Source: Occallatibacter sp.
GTDB lineage: Bacteria; Acidobacteriota; Terriglobia; Terriglobales; Acidobacteriaceae
Length of the DNA: 41,849 nucleotides
NCBI GenBank assembly: GCA_031296305.1
Contig: JARLFZ010000027.1
Coordinates: forward strand, 1 to 41,849
Reading direction: 5' to 3'
Part shown: positions 1-9,849 of the stretch, piece after piece
Layout: each line of letters opens with the position of its first letter
How positions within the stretch are numbered: position 1 is the first letter of the stretch
The notes under the pieces: generated by a model
Seen by the model: only the letters and a program-made list of their open reading frames with translations
Databases searched by the model: none
What the model was told of the DNA's origin: nothing
Position numbers and translations under genes: made by a program

Positions 1-174
1 CGGCGCAAGCGGCAGCAGATTCCGCGCGGCGGCGACGAGCGCGATCGCGCCCGTTTCGCCAAGGCGCAATCCTATATGGTGCGGCGCGACGACAAGCTGA
101 CGTGCGCCAACATCCGCTGCCGCAAGCCATTCGAGATTACGACGCTGCAATCGCTGGCGTTTTTGGTGGACTAG
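1..174 (+). CDS. 3' end of an unknown gene (partial)
   Basis: The frame is open from the first base of the window to a TAG stop at 172-174, giving 57 C-terminal residues. The segment is very basic at first (RRKRQQ) and then carries a Cys-x4-Cys pair (CANIRC) about 20 residues from the end, followed by a hydrophobic tail ending LAFLVD. A metal or zinc site is conceivable but the partner ligands would lie outside the window. I do not recognise the family. It runs in the same direction as the next gene, but the roughly 165 bases between them hold a repeat copy, so it is probably a separate unit. Confidence 0.5.
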   Translation, partial: RRKRQQIPRGGDERDRARFAKAQSYMVRRDDKLTCANIRCRKPFEITTLQSLAFLVD

Positions 175-210
175 GGCTCAGACGGCATCATTCGTAGTCG
201 ATGCAAGGAC

Positions 211-260
211 GGTGCGAGCTTGGAGGCTTGCACTACAGCCGGTTTGGAGACCGGCGCTAC
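211..260. repeat. Double-hairpin intergenic repeat, copy A (degenerate)
   Basis: The right half, CACTACAGCCGGTTTGGAGA followed by CCGGCGCTAC, matches the repeats at 5178-5225 and 5839-5886. The left hairpin is decayed (TGCGAGCTTGGAGGCTTGCA). The intact form is two adjacent stem-loops, GTGCGGGTC/GACCCGCAC and CCGGT/ACCGG, each around a short TGGA-like loop. It lies between the first partial gene and the nitroreductase-like gene. Confidence 0.7.
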
Positions 261-339
261 ACGGTCGAATCTTCACTTCCCCTTCATCCGCACACCTCAG
301 GAGGCGGGCGTGCTTACCCTGATCCTTCGAGGTGTCATC

Positions 340-1017
340 ATGCGCATTTCGTCGCGTTTTGTTGTGCGGTCCGCGGGCCTCGTGCTGGGAATCGTTGTCC
401 TGACGGCCGGTGCAATGTTCTGGTCTGGCGTGCATCGCTCGAGCGCGCCGGTACTGGCTGCGGAGTTGCAGCCCATCCAGCTTCCCAAGCCGGCCACCAC
501 CGGCGGCATGCCGCTGATGCAGGCGTTGAGCGCGCGCCAGACCACACGCGCGTTCCTCGATAAGCCGCTGCCACTGCAAACGCTTTCGGATTTGCTGTGG
601 GCGGCCTTCGGCGTCAACCGCCCGCGCAACGTGCATCCCGGATTGGGCAGGACGGCGCCTTCGGCGCGCAATACGCAGGACATCCAGCTCGACGTAGTAC
701 TGGCGGATGGCGTGTATCTCTACGATGCGGAGCAGAATGTGTTGCGCCCGGTGGTCGCGGGCGATCTGCGCGCCGCCATCAGCCCGGCGCCTGCGGCTCA
801 CGCGGCGATAACGATTGTCTATGTGGCCCCGGCCAGGGATGACTACGCGCAGGTGGATTGCGGATTCATCGCACAGAACGTGTACCTGTTTGCGTCGTCG
901 GACGGATTGAATGCGTGGTTCTATACCGTGCATGCGCAGGATGTGGCGGCGAAGCTCGGACTGGGCGCGGATCACGTGGTGCTGTACGCGCAATCGGTCG
1001 GGTATCCGCCGCAATAA
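340..1017 (+). CDS. Exported nitroreductase-family (SagB-like) protein
   Basis: A 225-residue protein beginning at an ATG with a GAGGTG ribosome site five bases upstream; the frame is open further 5' but that part overlaps a repeat and has no good start. Residues about 8-35 form a hydrophobic signal or anchor segment. The mature part has features of the FMN-dependent nitroreductase fold: an arginine-rich opening (SARQTTRAFLDKPLP, near residue 68), a LLWAAFGVNRP stretch, an SARNTQ segment and a C-terminal VVLYAQSVGYPP typical of nitroreductases. Family members reduce nitro groups, quinones or ring substrates with NAD(P)H, but the substrate here cannot be told from sequence. An exported flavoprotein of this family is somewhat unusual. 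It could alternatively be a degenerate, non-catalytic member. Confidence 0.7.
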   Translation: MRISSRFVVRSAGLVLGIVVLTAGAMFWSGVHRSSAPVLAAELQPIQLPKPATTGGMPLMQALSARQTTRAFLDKPLPLQTLSDLLWAAFGVNRPRNVHPGLGRTAPSARNTQDIQLDVVLADGVYLYDAEQNVLRPVVAGDLRAAISPAPAAHAAITIVYVAPARDDYAQVDCGFIAQNVYLFASSDGLNAWFYTVHAQDVAAKLGLGADHVVLYAQSVGYPPQ

Positions 1018-1032
1018 TTGCGCGCTGCCCCA

Positions 1033-1048
1033 GGTCTCGGAATCGAGA
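1033..1048. repeat. Degenerate copy of GGTCTC-GAATC-GAGA hairpin repeat
   Basis: The core GGTCTCGGAATCGAGA, followed by GCGGGTGCC, resembles the intact hairpin at 33435-33460 (CCCCGGTCTC-AGAATC-GAGACCGGGG, then GGCACC). The right arm is decayed here. It sits just downstream of the nitroreductase-like gene. Confidence 0.45.
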
Positions 1049-1194
1049 TTGAGCGCGGGTGCCGGGCCGGTGCGACGAAGACTCCGGGCGGTGGCGCGGC
1101 GTGGCCGGTGTGTGATTCAATTGTGTATAGGAACGCCGGACCCGGAGGTCCCCAGCGAGTCAAGTCCGGTCGTGTCCTGTAAGGAGAAAACTCC

Positions 1195-1473
1195 ATGGCA
1201 AATTCCCTTCTTCCCCCGGAAGAGCGCAATCTAACTCCCGACCAGGTGGAGGCGCTGGACAAGCGGCGCGCCCTGGGACACACGTTTCTGGTGATCGCCT
1301 GCCAATTTGCGGTCATGGCCACCATCCTGCTGCTGTGGGTGGGGCAGGATCTGACTTATTCGCCGGGCTGGCTGCATCCCATGGCGTTTTATTTCGTCAT
1401 CGCGTTGGCGTTGATCGGGCTTTTCGGCGTCACCGGACTGGCGCTGCGCCGGGGCACGCCGCGCATCGACTGA
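1195..1473 (+). CDS. Small two-helix membrane protein
   Basis: A 92-residue protein with a good ribosome site (AAGGAG, nine bases before the ATG). A polar N-terminal third (about residues 1-27, with PEERNLTPDQVEALDKRRA) is followed by two hydrophobic segments at about 29-50 and 61-83, and a short basic C-terminus (RRGTPRID). This predicts an inner-membrane protein with two spanning helices. I do not recognise a named family, and the neighbours do not suggest a function. The start is well supported. Confidence 0.65.
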   Translation: MANSLLPPEERNLTPDQVEALDKRRALGHTFLVIACQFAVMATILLLWVGQDLTYSPGWLHPMAFYFVIALALIGLFGVTGLALRRGTPRID

Positions 1474-1581
1474 TGGCAGAGTGCGGGCTCTGACGAAGGC
1501 CCGCGTCTTCATTTCGGGCAGCGGCAAGTAGTCTATTCCGTTCAAAGCCCACTCGCACCTCCGCTGATAAACTAAAGAGAG

Positions 1582-4500
1582 ATGATCCTCCCGTTCGTCC
1601 GCGAAATGTTCGCGGAGCTGGAGCATGCCCCGGGATTTGAACGCGTTCGCAGGCACCTGAGCCTGGGTGCGGGCCGGCGGCGTGTGTCCGGATTGACCTC
1701 TACAGCGCGAGCACTCTACCTGCCGCTGATGGCGCAGGCCGCCAAGCAGCCGGCGATCGTGATTGTGGCCGACAACAAGGCCGCCGAGGCGCTGGAACCG
1801 CTGCTCAAAGCCGGATGCGAGCTCACCGGCGCCGTAGATCCGGCACGCGTGGTGCGCTTTCCCGCGCACGATGTGCTGCCCTTTGAAAATCTTTCACCGC
1901 ACCCCGACGTGCAGGAGCAGCGCGCAGCCGCGTTGTGGAAGCTGTCGACCGGGGCGGTGGATATGTTGATTGCGCCCGTCGAATCGGCGGCGCTGAAGCT
2001 CTTCGATCTCGAGTACTATGCGGGCCTGGCGGTGACGCTCAAGCGCGGCGAAGAGGTCGACATCGAGACGCTGACTGCGCATTTGGCGAGCGTGGGCTAC
2101 ACGCAAATGGATATCGTCGAGATGCCGGGACAGTTTACGCGGCGCGGCGGAATTCTGGACGTGTACTCGCCGGAATCCGACCGGCCGGTGCGCATCGAGT
2201 TCTTCGGCGATGAGATTGAGACCATCCGCAAATTCGATCCGGAGACGCAGCGCTCGCAGTCGGGACTAGATGAGACGCAACTGCAGCCGTTGACGGAAGC
2301 GCCGGTGACGGAGCCACTGCTGGCCGCGGTGAATGCAAGGCTGAGCCGGCAGCGCGTCGAAACTGAAGATGAAGAGATGGCAGTGGAGGCTGCGACGGCT
2401 GGCGGTGTAAGCGTGTTTCCTGGGTGGGAATTCTTCACTCCGGTTGCAGGGGCGGAACGATCGCTGCTTGGGCTGCTGCCGCGCAGCGCATTGATTGTGG
2501 ATGAGCCGGGGATGGTGCAGAACCAGATCGATCGCTGGTGGAACAAGGTGGAACAGCGGCACGAGCGGTCGGGCATCGGCTCGCTGGTGCGGCCGGAGGA
2601 TATTTATCTGCGGCCAGAAATGCTGCGCGCCGCGCTCGATGCGCACATGGGGCTGGATCTGGATCAACTGGGCGCGGTGGACGTGCTGGAAGAGGCGTCG
2701 ACGCTGGGCGAGATCGAGTTGCCGACACGGCCCACACTGCGCTTTCACGGATCGATTCCCGCGCTCACCGAGCAACTGAAAAATTTGATGAAGACGGAAA
2801 CGCGCATCGTGCTGGCCGCGCCGCACCAGGGCGACGTGGAACGGCTGGCAACGGTGCTGCGCGACTACGAGGTTCCTTACCGGCTGGGCAGCCGCGCGCC
2901 ACGGCCCGGCGAAACCATGCTCGACGAAGGCAGCTTCCTGGCGGGCGATTTGCGCGTGCCGGTGATTGTGCGTTCACCGCTGGCTGCGGGCGTGGTCTTC
3001 GGCGAATCGAACTTGATCGTCTTTGGCGCGAACGATCTCTCCGACGAAGCCGATGTGGCGGCGCGTCCGGAGCCGAAGCGATCGAAGACCGCGGCGTTTG
3101 TTTCCGACTTTCGCGACCTGGGAGTCGGCGACTACGTGGTGCACGTGGAGCACGGCATCGCGCAGTACCAGGGGCTGAAGGAGATTTCGCAGGACGGGCT
3201 CTCGGTGGAGTTCATGATTCTGGAATTCGCCGAAGGCGCCAAGCTTTACGTTCCACTCACGCGGCTGGATCTGATTCAGAAATACCGTTCCACCGACACC
3301 GGGCCTGCGCCGGTCTTGAACAGGCTGGGCTCGCAGCAGTGGACCAAAACCAAGGCGCGCGTGCGCAAGGCCATGCAGGACATGGCCGCGGAGCTGCTGA
3401 AGCTTTACGCGCAGCGCCACACCGCGGAGGGCACGGCGTTCTCCAAAGACAACGAGTTCCAGCGCGAGTTTGAAGATGCTTTCGATTACAACGAAACCGA
3501 CGACCAGATGGCGGCGATTCGCGCCGTGAAGTACGACATGGAATCGCCGACGCCGATGGACCGGCTGCTGTGCGGCGACGTGGGCTACGGCAAAACCGAA
3601 GTGGCCATGCGCGCGGCGTTCAAGGCCGTGCAGGACGGCAAACAGGTTGCGGTACTGACCCCAACCACGATCCTGAGCTTCCAGCATTTCGAGACGTTCA
3701 AGCAGCGCTTCGCGCAGTTTCCCATTCACGTGGAAATGATTTCGCGCTTCCGAACCGCAAAAGAACAGAAAGACATTGTGGAACGCGTGGCGACCGGCAA
3801 GGTCGACATTCTGATCGGCACGCACAGGCTGCTCTCGAAGGACATCAAGTTCCAGGACCTTGGCCTGCTGGTTGTCGACGAAGAGCAGCGCTTCGGCGTG
3901 CGCCACAAGGAGCGGTTGAAACAGTTGCGCAAGGAGATCGATGTGCTGGCGATGAGCGCCACGCCGATTCCGCGCACGTTGCACATGTCGCTGGTGGGAC
4001 TGCGCGACATGAGCGTGATTGAAACGCCGCCCAAGGATCGCATGGCGATTCAAACCGTGGTGGCGAAGTTCGACGAGAAAATCATCCGGTCGGCGGTCGA
4101 AGTGGAGTTGGAACGCGGCGGGCAGGTATTTTTCGTGCACAATCGCGTGGAGTCCATTTACGAAATCGCCGCGCGCATCCAGGAGCTGGTGCCGGCGGCG
4201 CGCGTGGCCGTGGCGCACGGGCAGATGAACGAAAGCGAACTGGAGAAGGTAATGCTCGCTTTTATGCGCCACGAATTCGACGTGCTGGTGGCGACGACCA
4301 TCATCGAGAATGGACTCGACATTCCGCTGGCGAACACGATTTTGATTAACCGCGCGGAGCGGCATGGGCTGAGCGAGCTTTACCAGTTGAGGGGGCGCGT
4401 GGGGCGGTCGAATCGACGAGCGTATGCGTACCTCTTGATTCCACCGGAAACTCAGTTGACGGAGATTGCGCGGCGGCGGCTGGCGGCGCTGAAGGAATTT

Positions 4501-5130
4501 TCGGACCTGGGCGCGGGATTCAAGATTGCGGCGCTCGATCTGGAGCTGCGCGGCGCGGGGAACATGCTGGGCGGCGAGCAGAGCGGGCACATCGAGGCGG
4601 TCGGCTTTGAGCTCTACACGACGATGCTGGAGGCCGCCGTGAAGGAGCTGAAGGGCGAGGGCTCGGAAGAGCGGCCGGCCACGCAGCTTAATCTCGGAAT
4701 CGCTCTACGCATCGACGAGAGCTACGTGCCCGAGGAGAACCAGCGCTTACGGCTCTACAAGAAGATTGCCGGCGCGGTCAGCGAAGCGGCGATCAACGAG
4801 ATTCGCGCCGAGATGGAAGACCGCTACGGCGCACTGCCTGACCCCACTGTGTACCTGCTGGAAGCGTCGCAGTTGCGCCTGGAATGCGAGCGCATGGGAG
4901 TGGCGCAGATCGACCGCAAGCGCAGCGAACTGCAGATTCGCTTTACTGAGAATGCCGCGGTCGATCCCACGCATCTGATGAAGCTGGTGGCGCGCAACGC
5001 CAAGCGCGGCGCGCAGTTTACGCCGCAGGGATTGCTCAAGCTGCCGCTAAAGGCCTCGCGACCCGACGAAGTTCTGCTGGAGATTCGCGAGTTGCTTTCG
5101 GGGCTGGCGCCTGCGCCGGTGAGTGCGTGA
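1582..5130 (+). CDS. mfd: Transcription-repair coupling factor Mfd
   Basis: This 1182-residue protein has the full Mfd architecture (E. coli Mfd is 1148 residues). The N-terminal third is the UvrB-like part that recruits UvrA. An RNA-polymerase-interacting domain begins around residue 516 (GDYVVHVEHGIAQYQG). It is followed by an SF2 translocase with Walker A GDVGYGKTE at 665-673 and Walker B DEEQ at 766-769, then helicase motifs such as SATPIPRTLHMS and QLRGRVGRS. The C-terminal TRCF domain is also present. Mfd binds RNA polymerase stalled at a lesion, pushes it off with ATP hydrolysis and hands the site to UvrA/B. The ATG at 1582 has AAAGAGAG just upstream. The stop runs directly into a 9-bp tandem repeat and a hairpin repeat. 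Confidence 0.98.
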   Translation: MILPFVREMFAELEHAPGFERVRRHLSLGAGRRRVSGLTSTARALYLPLMAQAAKQPAIVIVADNKAAEALEPLLKAGCELTGAVDPARVVRFPAHDVLPFENLSPHPDVQEQRAAALWKLSTGAVDMLIAPVESAALKLFDLEYYAGLAVTLKRGEEVDIETLTAHLASVGYTQMDIVEMPGQFTRRGGILDVYSPESDRPVRIEFFGDEIETIRKFDPETQRSQSGLDETQLQPLTEAPVTEPLLAAVNARLSRQRVETEDEEMAVEAATAGGVSVFPGWEFFTPVAGAERSLLGLLPRSALIVDEPGMVQNQIDRWWNKVEQRHERSGIGSLVRPEDIYLRPEMLRAALDAHMGLDLDQLGAVDVLEEASTLGEIELPTRPTLRFHGSIPALTEQLKNLMKTETRIVLAAPHQGDVERLATVLRDYEVPYRLGSRAPRPGETMLDEGSFLAGDLRVPVIVRSPLAAGVVFGESNLIVFGANDLSDEADVAARPEPKRSKTAAFVSDFRDLGVGDYVVHVEHGIAQYQGLKEISQDGLSVEFMILEFAEGAKLYVPLTRLDLIQKYRSTDTGPAPVLNRLGSQQWTKTKARVRKAMQDMAAELLKLYAQRHTAEGTAFSKDNEFQREFEDAFDYNETDDQMAAIRAVKYDMESPTPMDRLLCGDVGYGKTEVAMRAAFKAVQDGKQVAVLTPTTILSFQHFETFKQRFAQFPIHVEMISRFRTAKEQKDIVERVATGKVDILIGTHRLLSKDIKFQDLGLLVVDEEQRFGVRHKERLKQLRKEIDVLAMSATPIPRTLHMSLVGLRDMSVIETPPKDRMAIQTVVAKFDEKIIRSAVEVELERGGQVFFVHNRVESIYEIAARIQELVPAARVAVAHGQMNESELEKVMLAFMRHEFDVLVATTIIENGLDIPLANTILINRAERHGLSELYQLRGRVGRSNRRAYAYLLIPPETQLTEIARRRLAALKEFSDLGAGFKIAALDLELRGAGNMLGGEQSGHIEAVGFELYTTMLEAAVKELKGEGSEERPATQLNLGIALRIDESYVPEENQRLRLYKKIAGAVSEAAINEIRAEMEDRYGALPDPTVYLLEASQLRLECERMGVAQIDRKRSELQIRFTENAAVDPTHLMKLVARNAKRGAQFTPQGLLKLPLKASRPDEVLLEIRELLSGLAPAPVSA

Positions 5131-5157
5131 GGTAGCGGAGTTAGCGGGTTTGGCGGC
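5131..5157. repeat. 9-bp tandem repeat after mfd
   Basis: Three imperfect 9-bp units (GGTAGCGGA, GTTAGCGGG, TTTGGCGGC) begin directly after the mfd stop codon. The same unit is repeated five times around the stop of the bcp gene at 36801-36845. Confidence 0.6.
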
Positions 5158-5177
5158 GTCCAAGCCGCAGCGGTCAT

Positions 5178-5225
5178 GTGCGGGTCGGGAGACCCGCACG
5201 ACAGCCGGTCAGGAGACCGGCGGTA
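5178..5225. repeat. Double-hairpin intergenic repeat, copy B
   Basis: The left hairpin is GTGCGGGTC-GGGA-GACCCGCAC with a perfect 9-bp stem. The right one is AGCCGGTC-AGGA-GACCGGC, followed by GGTAC. It lies between the convergent ends of mfd and the thioredoxin-fold gene, where it could also act as a transcription stop or mRNA stabiliser. It differs from copy C at only a few positions. Confidence 0.8.
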
Positions 5226-5241
5226 CATTTCCTTCGCCAGC

Positions 5242-5802
5242 CTAAACAGTCTTCCATTTAATATTGCAGCCGATCGAGGGCTTCTGGTCGGCGGGAACGG
5301 GCTTTCCGGCGAGCACCAGATCGATGGCGGCACGCAGATCTTTTCCGGTGACCGGAATGCCGTTGCCGGGACGGCTGTCATCGTACTGGCCGCGATAGAC
5401 GAGCTTGAAGTCGGAATCGAATAAATAAGGATCGGGCGTGCACGCGGCTTTATACGCGTGCGCCACGGCCTGCGACTCGTCGTAGAGATAAGGGAATTCG
5501 AAGCCGTTTGTTTCGGCTTGCTGCTTGAGGCCGGCGGGGCTGTCGGCGGGATGCGTGTTCGCGTCGTTCGAACTGATGGCGACGATGCCGAGCGGCTTTC
5601 CATCGTAATCGGCGCTGAGTTCGCCGAGAGACTTTTCGATGTGCTTGACGTAGGGGCAGTGGGCACAGATGAAGAGGACGAGCAGTGCCTTTTGTCCGCG
5701 GAAGTCGTCGCGGCGAATGGTCTTGCCGGTGATGGCGTCGGTGAGTGCGAAGTCGGGAGCGATGGTGCCGAGGTCGAGCATGGTGGATTCGGTAAGGGCC
5801 AT
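5242..5802 (-). CDS. Thioredoxin-fold (AhpC/TSA-redoxin) protein
   Basis: A 186-residue protein of the redoxin/AhpC-TSA superfamily. It opens with the typical LGTIAPDFALTDAITGK segment and has LLVLFICAHCPYVKHI, with a CxxC pair at residues 46 and 49. It then has GIVAISSND and a conserved aromatic/proline core, and ends in a PSIGCNIKW motif seen in this subfamily of thiol-disulfide proteins. No signal peptide is visible, so it is likely cytoplasmic. An AGGAGA ribosome site favours the ATG at 5802 over one five codons upstream. The function is probably thiol-dependent peroxide or disulfide reduction, but the partner is unknown. Hairpin repeats flank the gene on both sides. Confidence 0.88.
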   Translation of the reverse strand: MALTESTMLDLGTIAPDFALTDAITGKTIRRDDFRGQKALLVLFICAHCPYVKHIEKSLGELSADYDGKPLGIVAISSNDANTHPADSPAGLKQQAETNGFEFPYLYDESQAVAHAYKAACTPDPYLFDSDFKLVYRGQYDDSRPGNGIPVTGKDLRAAIDLVLAGKPVPADQKPSIGCNIKWKTV

Positions 5803-5838
5803 GAATCTTCTCCTCATTTCGTAATTGCTCGCTATTCG

Positions 5839-5886
5839 GTGCGGGTCTGGAGACCCGCACTACAGCCGATCCGGAGACCGGCGCTA
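5839..5886. repeat. Double-hairpin intergenic repeat, copy C
   Basis: GTGCGGGTC-TGGA-GACCCGCAC is followed by TACAGCCGATCCGGAGACCGGCGCTAC. It lies between the ruvB stop and the start of the thioredoxin-fold gene, so copies B and C bracket that gene in the same orientation. Confidence 0.8.
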
Positions 5887-5899
5887 CAAAAAAGCTCTC

Positions 5900-6943
<1,044 letters not shown>

Positions 6944-7317
6944 CGCAAGTGTACAGCAAGACGCAGAGGAACCTTTGCCACCTCAGGCGCTGATCAGGGC
7001 TAGTGCGACTTGGCGTCGCGCCGACTTCAATGCAGCGAATTCCGACTGACAGGCCGCGCGCCAGAGAACTTCAACTGCCTGCATACGGCACATTTTTTGT
7101 GCCTGAAAACAGGCCGGTGATTACGTTTGTCACGTCTGTTTGGAGCAGCGTTAAAGGACTTATTGACTGACTTGGTGCGGAAATCGAAAGTAACACCTTC
7201 GTGCCATAAGGAGTTGAGTTTCTGTGACATATATTTGATGGCGTAAAGGCCAGCGAGAGTCTGCCATGACGCCGTTCGATCGACGTCAAAACCGGCTGCA
7301 GATTCCGGAGATCAAAC
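6944..7317. other. Intergenic stretch between divergent ruvB and lipoprotein gene
   Basis: These 374 bases should hold the promoters of ruvB (leftward) and the Ig-like lipoprotein gene (rightward). I see no convincing gene. There is a small hairpin, GGCACA-TTTTT-TGTGCC, at 7087-7103 and a CCTGAAAACAGG palindrome just after it. A GGAG ribosome site at 7307-7310 serves the gene at 7318. I could not assign a clear -35/-10 pair. Confidence 0.4.
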
Positions 7318-9051
7318 ATGCATGATCGCTTTTCACCGTGGGCACTCTTTCTGATTGCTCTTGTCCTGCCCATTGCCGGTTGCACGAGTTCTCAGGTGGA
7401 CTCCCTCGCGGTTACACCCGCATCGCAGTCTCTTTCCGTGGGTCAAACCGTGCAGTTAACGGCTACGGGAACGACTGGCCACGGCAGCAATCATCCATCG
7501 ACGACGCAGAATGTCACCGCCACGGCGACATGGACATCGAGTTCTCCCGCAGTGGCAAGCGTCAACTCCGCCGGTCTGGCGACTGCGCTGACCGCCGGGA
7601 CCACGACGATCACGGCAACCATGAACGGCTTCACGGGAAACATCTCCGCGAGCGCAACCGTGACGGTGACGGGGTCGTCTGGCACCGGCGGCACCGGCGG
7701 CGCCAGCGGCACAGTGGCCTCGCTGACCATTCTCCCCGCTTCACAGTCGGTGGCGATACCCAACGAAACTACGCAATTTCTCGCGATTGGAACCACATCC
7801 ACGGGCGCAACGGTCAATCTCACCAATCAGGTGGCATGGTCTACGAGCAGCACACAAATTGCCACGATCGGCGGGTCAACAGGACTGGCCACGGCGCTGA
7901 CCCAGGGGACGGTGACGGTCATCGCTCTCTACACCAGCGGCGGGAGCACGATTGCGGGAACGGCGAGCTTTAGCGTGGCGGCGGGATCGACGGAACAATA
8001 CACCGCTGTGACCCTGGTGCCGGCCTCGGAGTCGGTTTCGGCCGCGGGCCAGACCGGCCAATTTATCGCGCTTGCCACATCGGGAACGACCGGCCTCGAG
8101 GTTGACGTAACCAATTCGCCGCAGACCACGTGGAGCTCCAGCATCCCTTCGATCGCGTCCGTCACATCCGGACTCTCGTCGGGCAACGGCGTCATCACTG
8201 GCGCGGGCGCGGGAAGTACGACCATCACGGCCGAAGTGAAGAATCCCAACGGCTCCATCGTTTCGGCGAATGGCACAGTGTCGGCGACCCTCACGGCTCC
8301 TCCCGAGCCGCTACTGTCGCTCACCATCATCCCGAGTTCGATTTCAGTCGGGAACCTGCAGGACACCGGCAACTTCCTGGCGATTGGAACTTTCTCGTCG
8401 TCTCCGTACGTAGAGGACCTGACGAACACGGTGACCTGGCTCTCGTCATTTCCCAATGTCTTTCCCGTCAGCACCAATTCGACGCCCCCCAATCCGGGGG
8501 CGCCTGGTGGCATCGTCACCGCTTACGGCAATGGAAGCGCCACGATTATTGCCGAAGCTACATACCCAACAACGGGCTTGCAAGGTTTGGTCCAGACCGC
8601 TACGGCGACCTTCAATTGCCCGCTGGTGATGCCGTCAACCAATCCGCAGACCGGCGAAGTGACGCCGGGTTCCTGCTTTCCGGGTTCGCAGGCGAATGGC
8701 TTGCTGGTGACGCTCACCATCTATAACGAAGGCCTGAACACCACCAACTGGCTGGTGACAGCGCCCTCCGCCACGAATACGCCAAACGTGATCCATTGCG
8801 GTCCAGGCTGGGCCAAGAACGGAAACACCGGCGGCTCGGTCTGCACGGCGACCTACCCGCTCGGCAGCACCATCACCCTGACCGCGCCCGCCCAATCGGG
8901 AGTCGCCTTCGGTGGATGGTCCTATAACTGCGCAACGATCAGCCCTAACCCTTCAACTGCGGCCGGTCCAAACAGTTGCACCATCACGCTAGGCAATGCC
9001 CCGAACGGAACTGACAATTCCAATGTGACCATTGGAGCAATCTTCAACTAA
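7318..9051 (+). CDS. Secreted lipoprotein with four Ig-like (Big_2) repeats
   Basis: A 577-residue protein with a lipoprotein signal: a hydrophobic run, then LPIAGC at residues 18-23, the Cys being the predicted lipidation site. Four repeats of about 90-100 residues follow (about 27-118, 132-222, 227-325 and 332-433). Each opens with a xSLxxxPxSxSVxxG-like strand, has a TWSSSxPxxASV-like centre and ends in a G(T/S)xTITA strand, typical of bacterial Ig-like group 2 domains. The last 140 residues hold several cysteines and a FGGWSYNC motif reminiscent of divergent InlB B-repeats. It is rich in Thr/Ser/Gly, as expected for a surface protein. The role is presumably cell-surface structure or adhesion, with the ligand unknown. 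It is a single-gene unit with its own terminator. Confidence 0.85.
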   Translation: MHDRFSPWALFLIALVLPIAGCTSSQVDSLAVTPASQSLSVGQTVQLTATGTTGHGSNHPSTTQNVTATATWTSSSPAVASVNSAGLATALTAGTTTITATMNGFTGNISASATVTVTGSSGTGGTGGASGTVASLTILPASQSVAIPNETTQFLAIGTTSTGATVNLTNQVAWSTSSTQIATIGGSTGLATALTQGTVTVIALYTSGGSTIAGTASFSVAAGSTEQYTAVTLVPASESVSAAGQTGQFIALATSGTTGLEVDVTNSPQTTWSSSIPSIASVTSGLSSGNGVITGAGAGSTTITAEVKNPNGSIVSANGTVSATLTAPPEPLLSLTIIPSSISVGNLQDTGNFLAIGTFSSSPYVEDLTNTVTWLSSFPNVFPVSTNSTPPNPGAPGGIVTAYGNGSATIIAEATYPTTGLQGLVQTATATFNCPLVMPSTNPQTGEVTPGSCFPGSQANGLLVTLTIYNEGLNTTNWLVTAPSATNTPNVIHCGPGWAKNGNTGGSVCTATYPLGSTITLTAPAQSGVAFGGWSYNCATISPNPSTAAGPNSCTITLGNAPNGTDNSNVTIGAIFN

Positions 9052-9070
9052 GTTTGCATCACTTGAGTAA

Positions 9071-9100
9071 AAAGCCGTCCTGCAGGGCGGCTTTCTTTTT
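9071..9100 (+). terminator. Rho-independent terminator of the lipoprotein gene
   Basis: A 10-bp stem AAAGCCGTCC/GGGCGGCTTT (one G-T pair) with a TGCA loop is followed by CTTTTT. It begins 20 bases after the stop codon. Confidence 0.88.
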
Positions 9101-9137
9101 GCGCGCGAAAGAGCGCGGGGCGAGGCTGCGATCCTGT

Positions 9138-9821
9138 TCAAGCCGGCAGGTTGACGACTCCCGCCACAAGTTTGTAATGAAAGTTTTCGAAGGGTTCGCT
9201 GAGACTGACGGTTAGGTAAGTAACGAGCAGCTTGTCTTTAAAGAAGAAAGAATGCGGGTAGATACCGGCGGGCAGAAGATTCAGCTGATTGAGCCATTGC
9301 GGATCCGTAACGTCCAGATCATAGCGCGGGCGGCTACCATAATCCAGTCGGAACAGCGCTCGATTGCGGCGTTTGTTGTTTTTCTCGCGAATCCACCACC
9401 ACAGATCCTCAGGTTGAACAAGCTCAAGAGAGTGCGTGGCACGGGCGTTGGCAAACTTGCCCGCATGAATCCTGTCGCCGTAATCGGCGAAAAGAACTGG
9501 GCGGTTGCTCACGAAATTCTCAAGAAAGAGCCTATCGCGCGGCTCGTCGAAGCGACATACGCGATGCCACCTCCCTTCCGCCGCAAATGCATCTTCCGGG
9601 TGGCTGTTTGAACCGCAGCTCTCCCCGATTTCGGCTTCGAACAGGTCGAGAAGCGCCGCCTCTGTGCCGTCCCGATAGCGAGTCTGCTCGACGGTGAGAC
9701 AACCCGCGATCTTTCTGCCAACAAGGCGGACCCATCGCTTGGTCGCGAGATCGATCCCCGCAACACACCGGTGGTCATGTTTATATGAATTCGCAAGACA
9801 GAGAATCCGGTCAACGCTCAT
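9138..9821 (-). CDS. Dual-OB-domain-like protein of a DUF488 cassette (tentative)
   Basis: A 227-residue soluble protein with no signal or membrane segment. It opens with a strand-rich segment (ILCLANSYKHDHRCVAGIDL, then WVRLVGRKIAGCLT). It has further segments RPVLFADYGDRI and SLELVQPEDLWWWI, and ends FHYKLVAGVVNLP. The pattern resembles proteins annotated as dual OB-domain-containing, which I recall near DUF488 genes; I hold this loosely. OB folds usually bind nucleic acid or oligonucleotides, which suggests but does not prove a nucleic-acid role. It begins 28 bases after the stop of the DUF488 gene and runs the same way, so it is probably the last gene of a three-gene operon (10817 to 9138). 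Confidence 0.7.
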   Translation of the reverse strand: MSVDRILCLANSYKHDHRCVAGIDLATKRWVRLVGRKIAGCLTVEQTRYRDGTEAALLDLFEAEIGESCGSNSHPEDAFAAEGRWHRVCRFDEPRDRLFLENFVSNRPVLFADYGDRIHAGKFANARATHSLELVQPEDLWWWIREKNNKRRNRALFRLDYGSRPRYDLDVTDPQWLNQLNLLPAGIYPHSFFFKDKLLVTYLTVSLSEPFENFHYKLVAGVVNLPA

Positions 9822-9849
9822 AGAGCTGACTTACCTCCGGAACTCAGAT

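Noticed and set aside
178..1014. 278-codon minus-strand frame opposite the nitroreductase-like gene
   Set aside because: Arg/His-rich shadow; the plus strand has a signal peptide, ribosome site and recognisable family motifs.
2974..4590. 538-codon minus-strand frame opposite mfd
   Set aside because: It lies entirely antisense to the conserved translocase domain of Mfd. Its translation is rich in His, Arg, Gln and Leu in the pattern produced by the complementary strand of GC-rich coding sequence.
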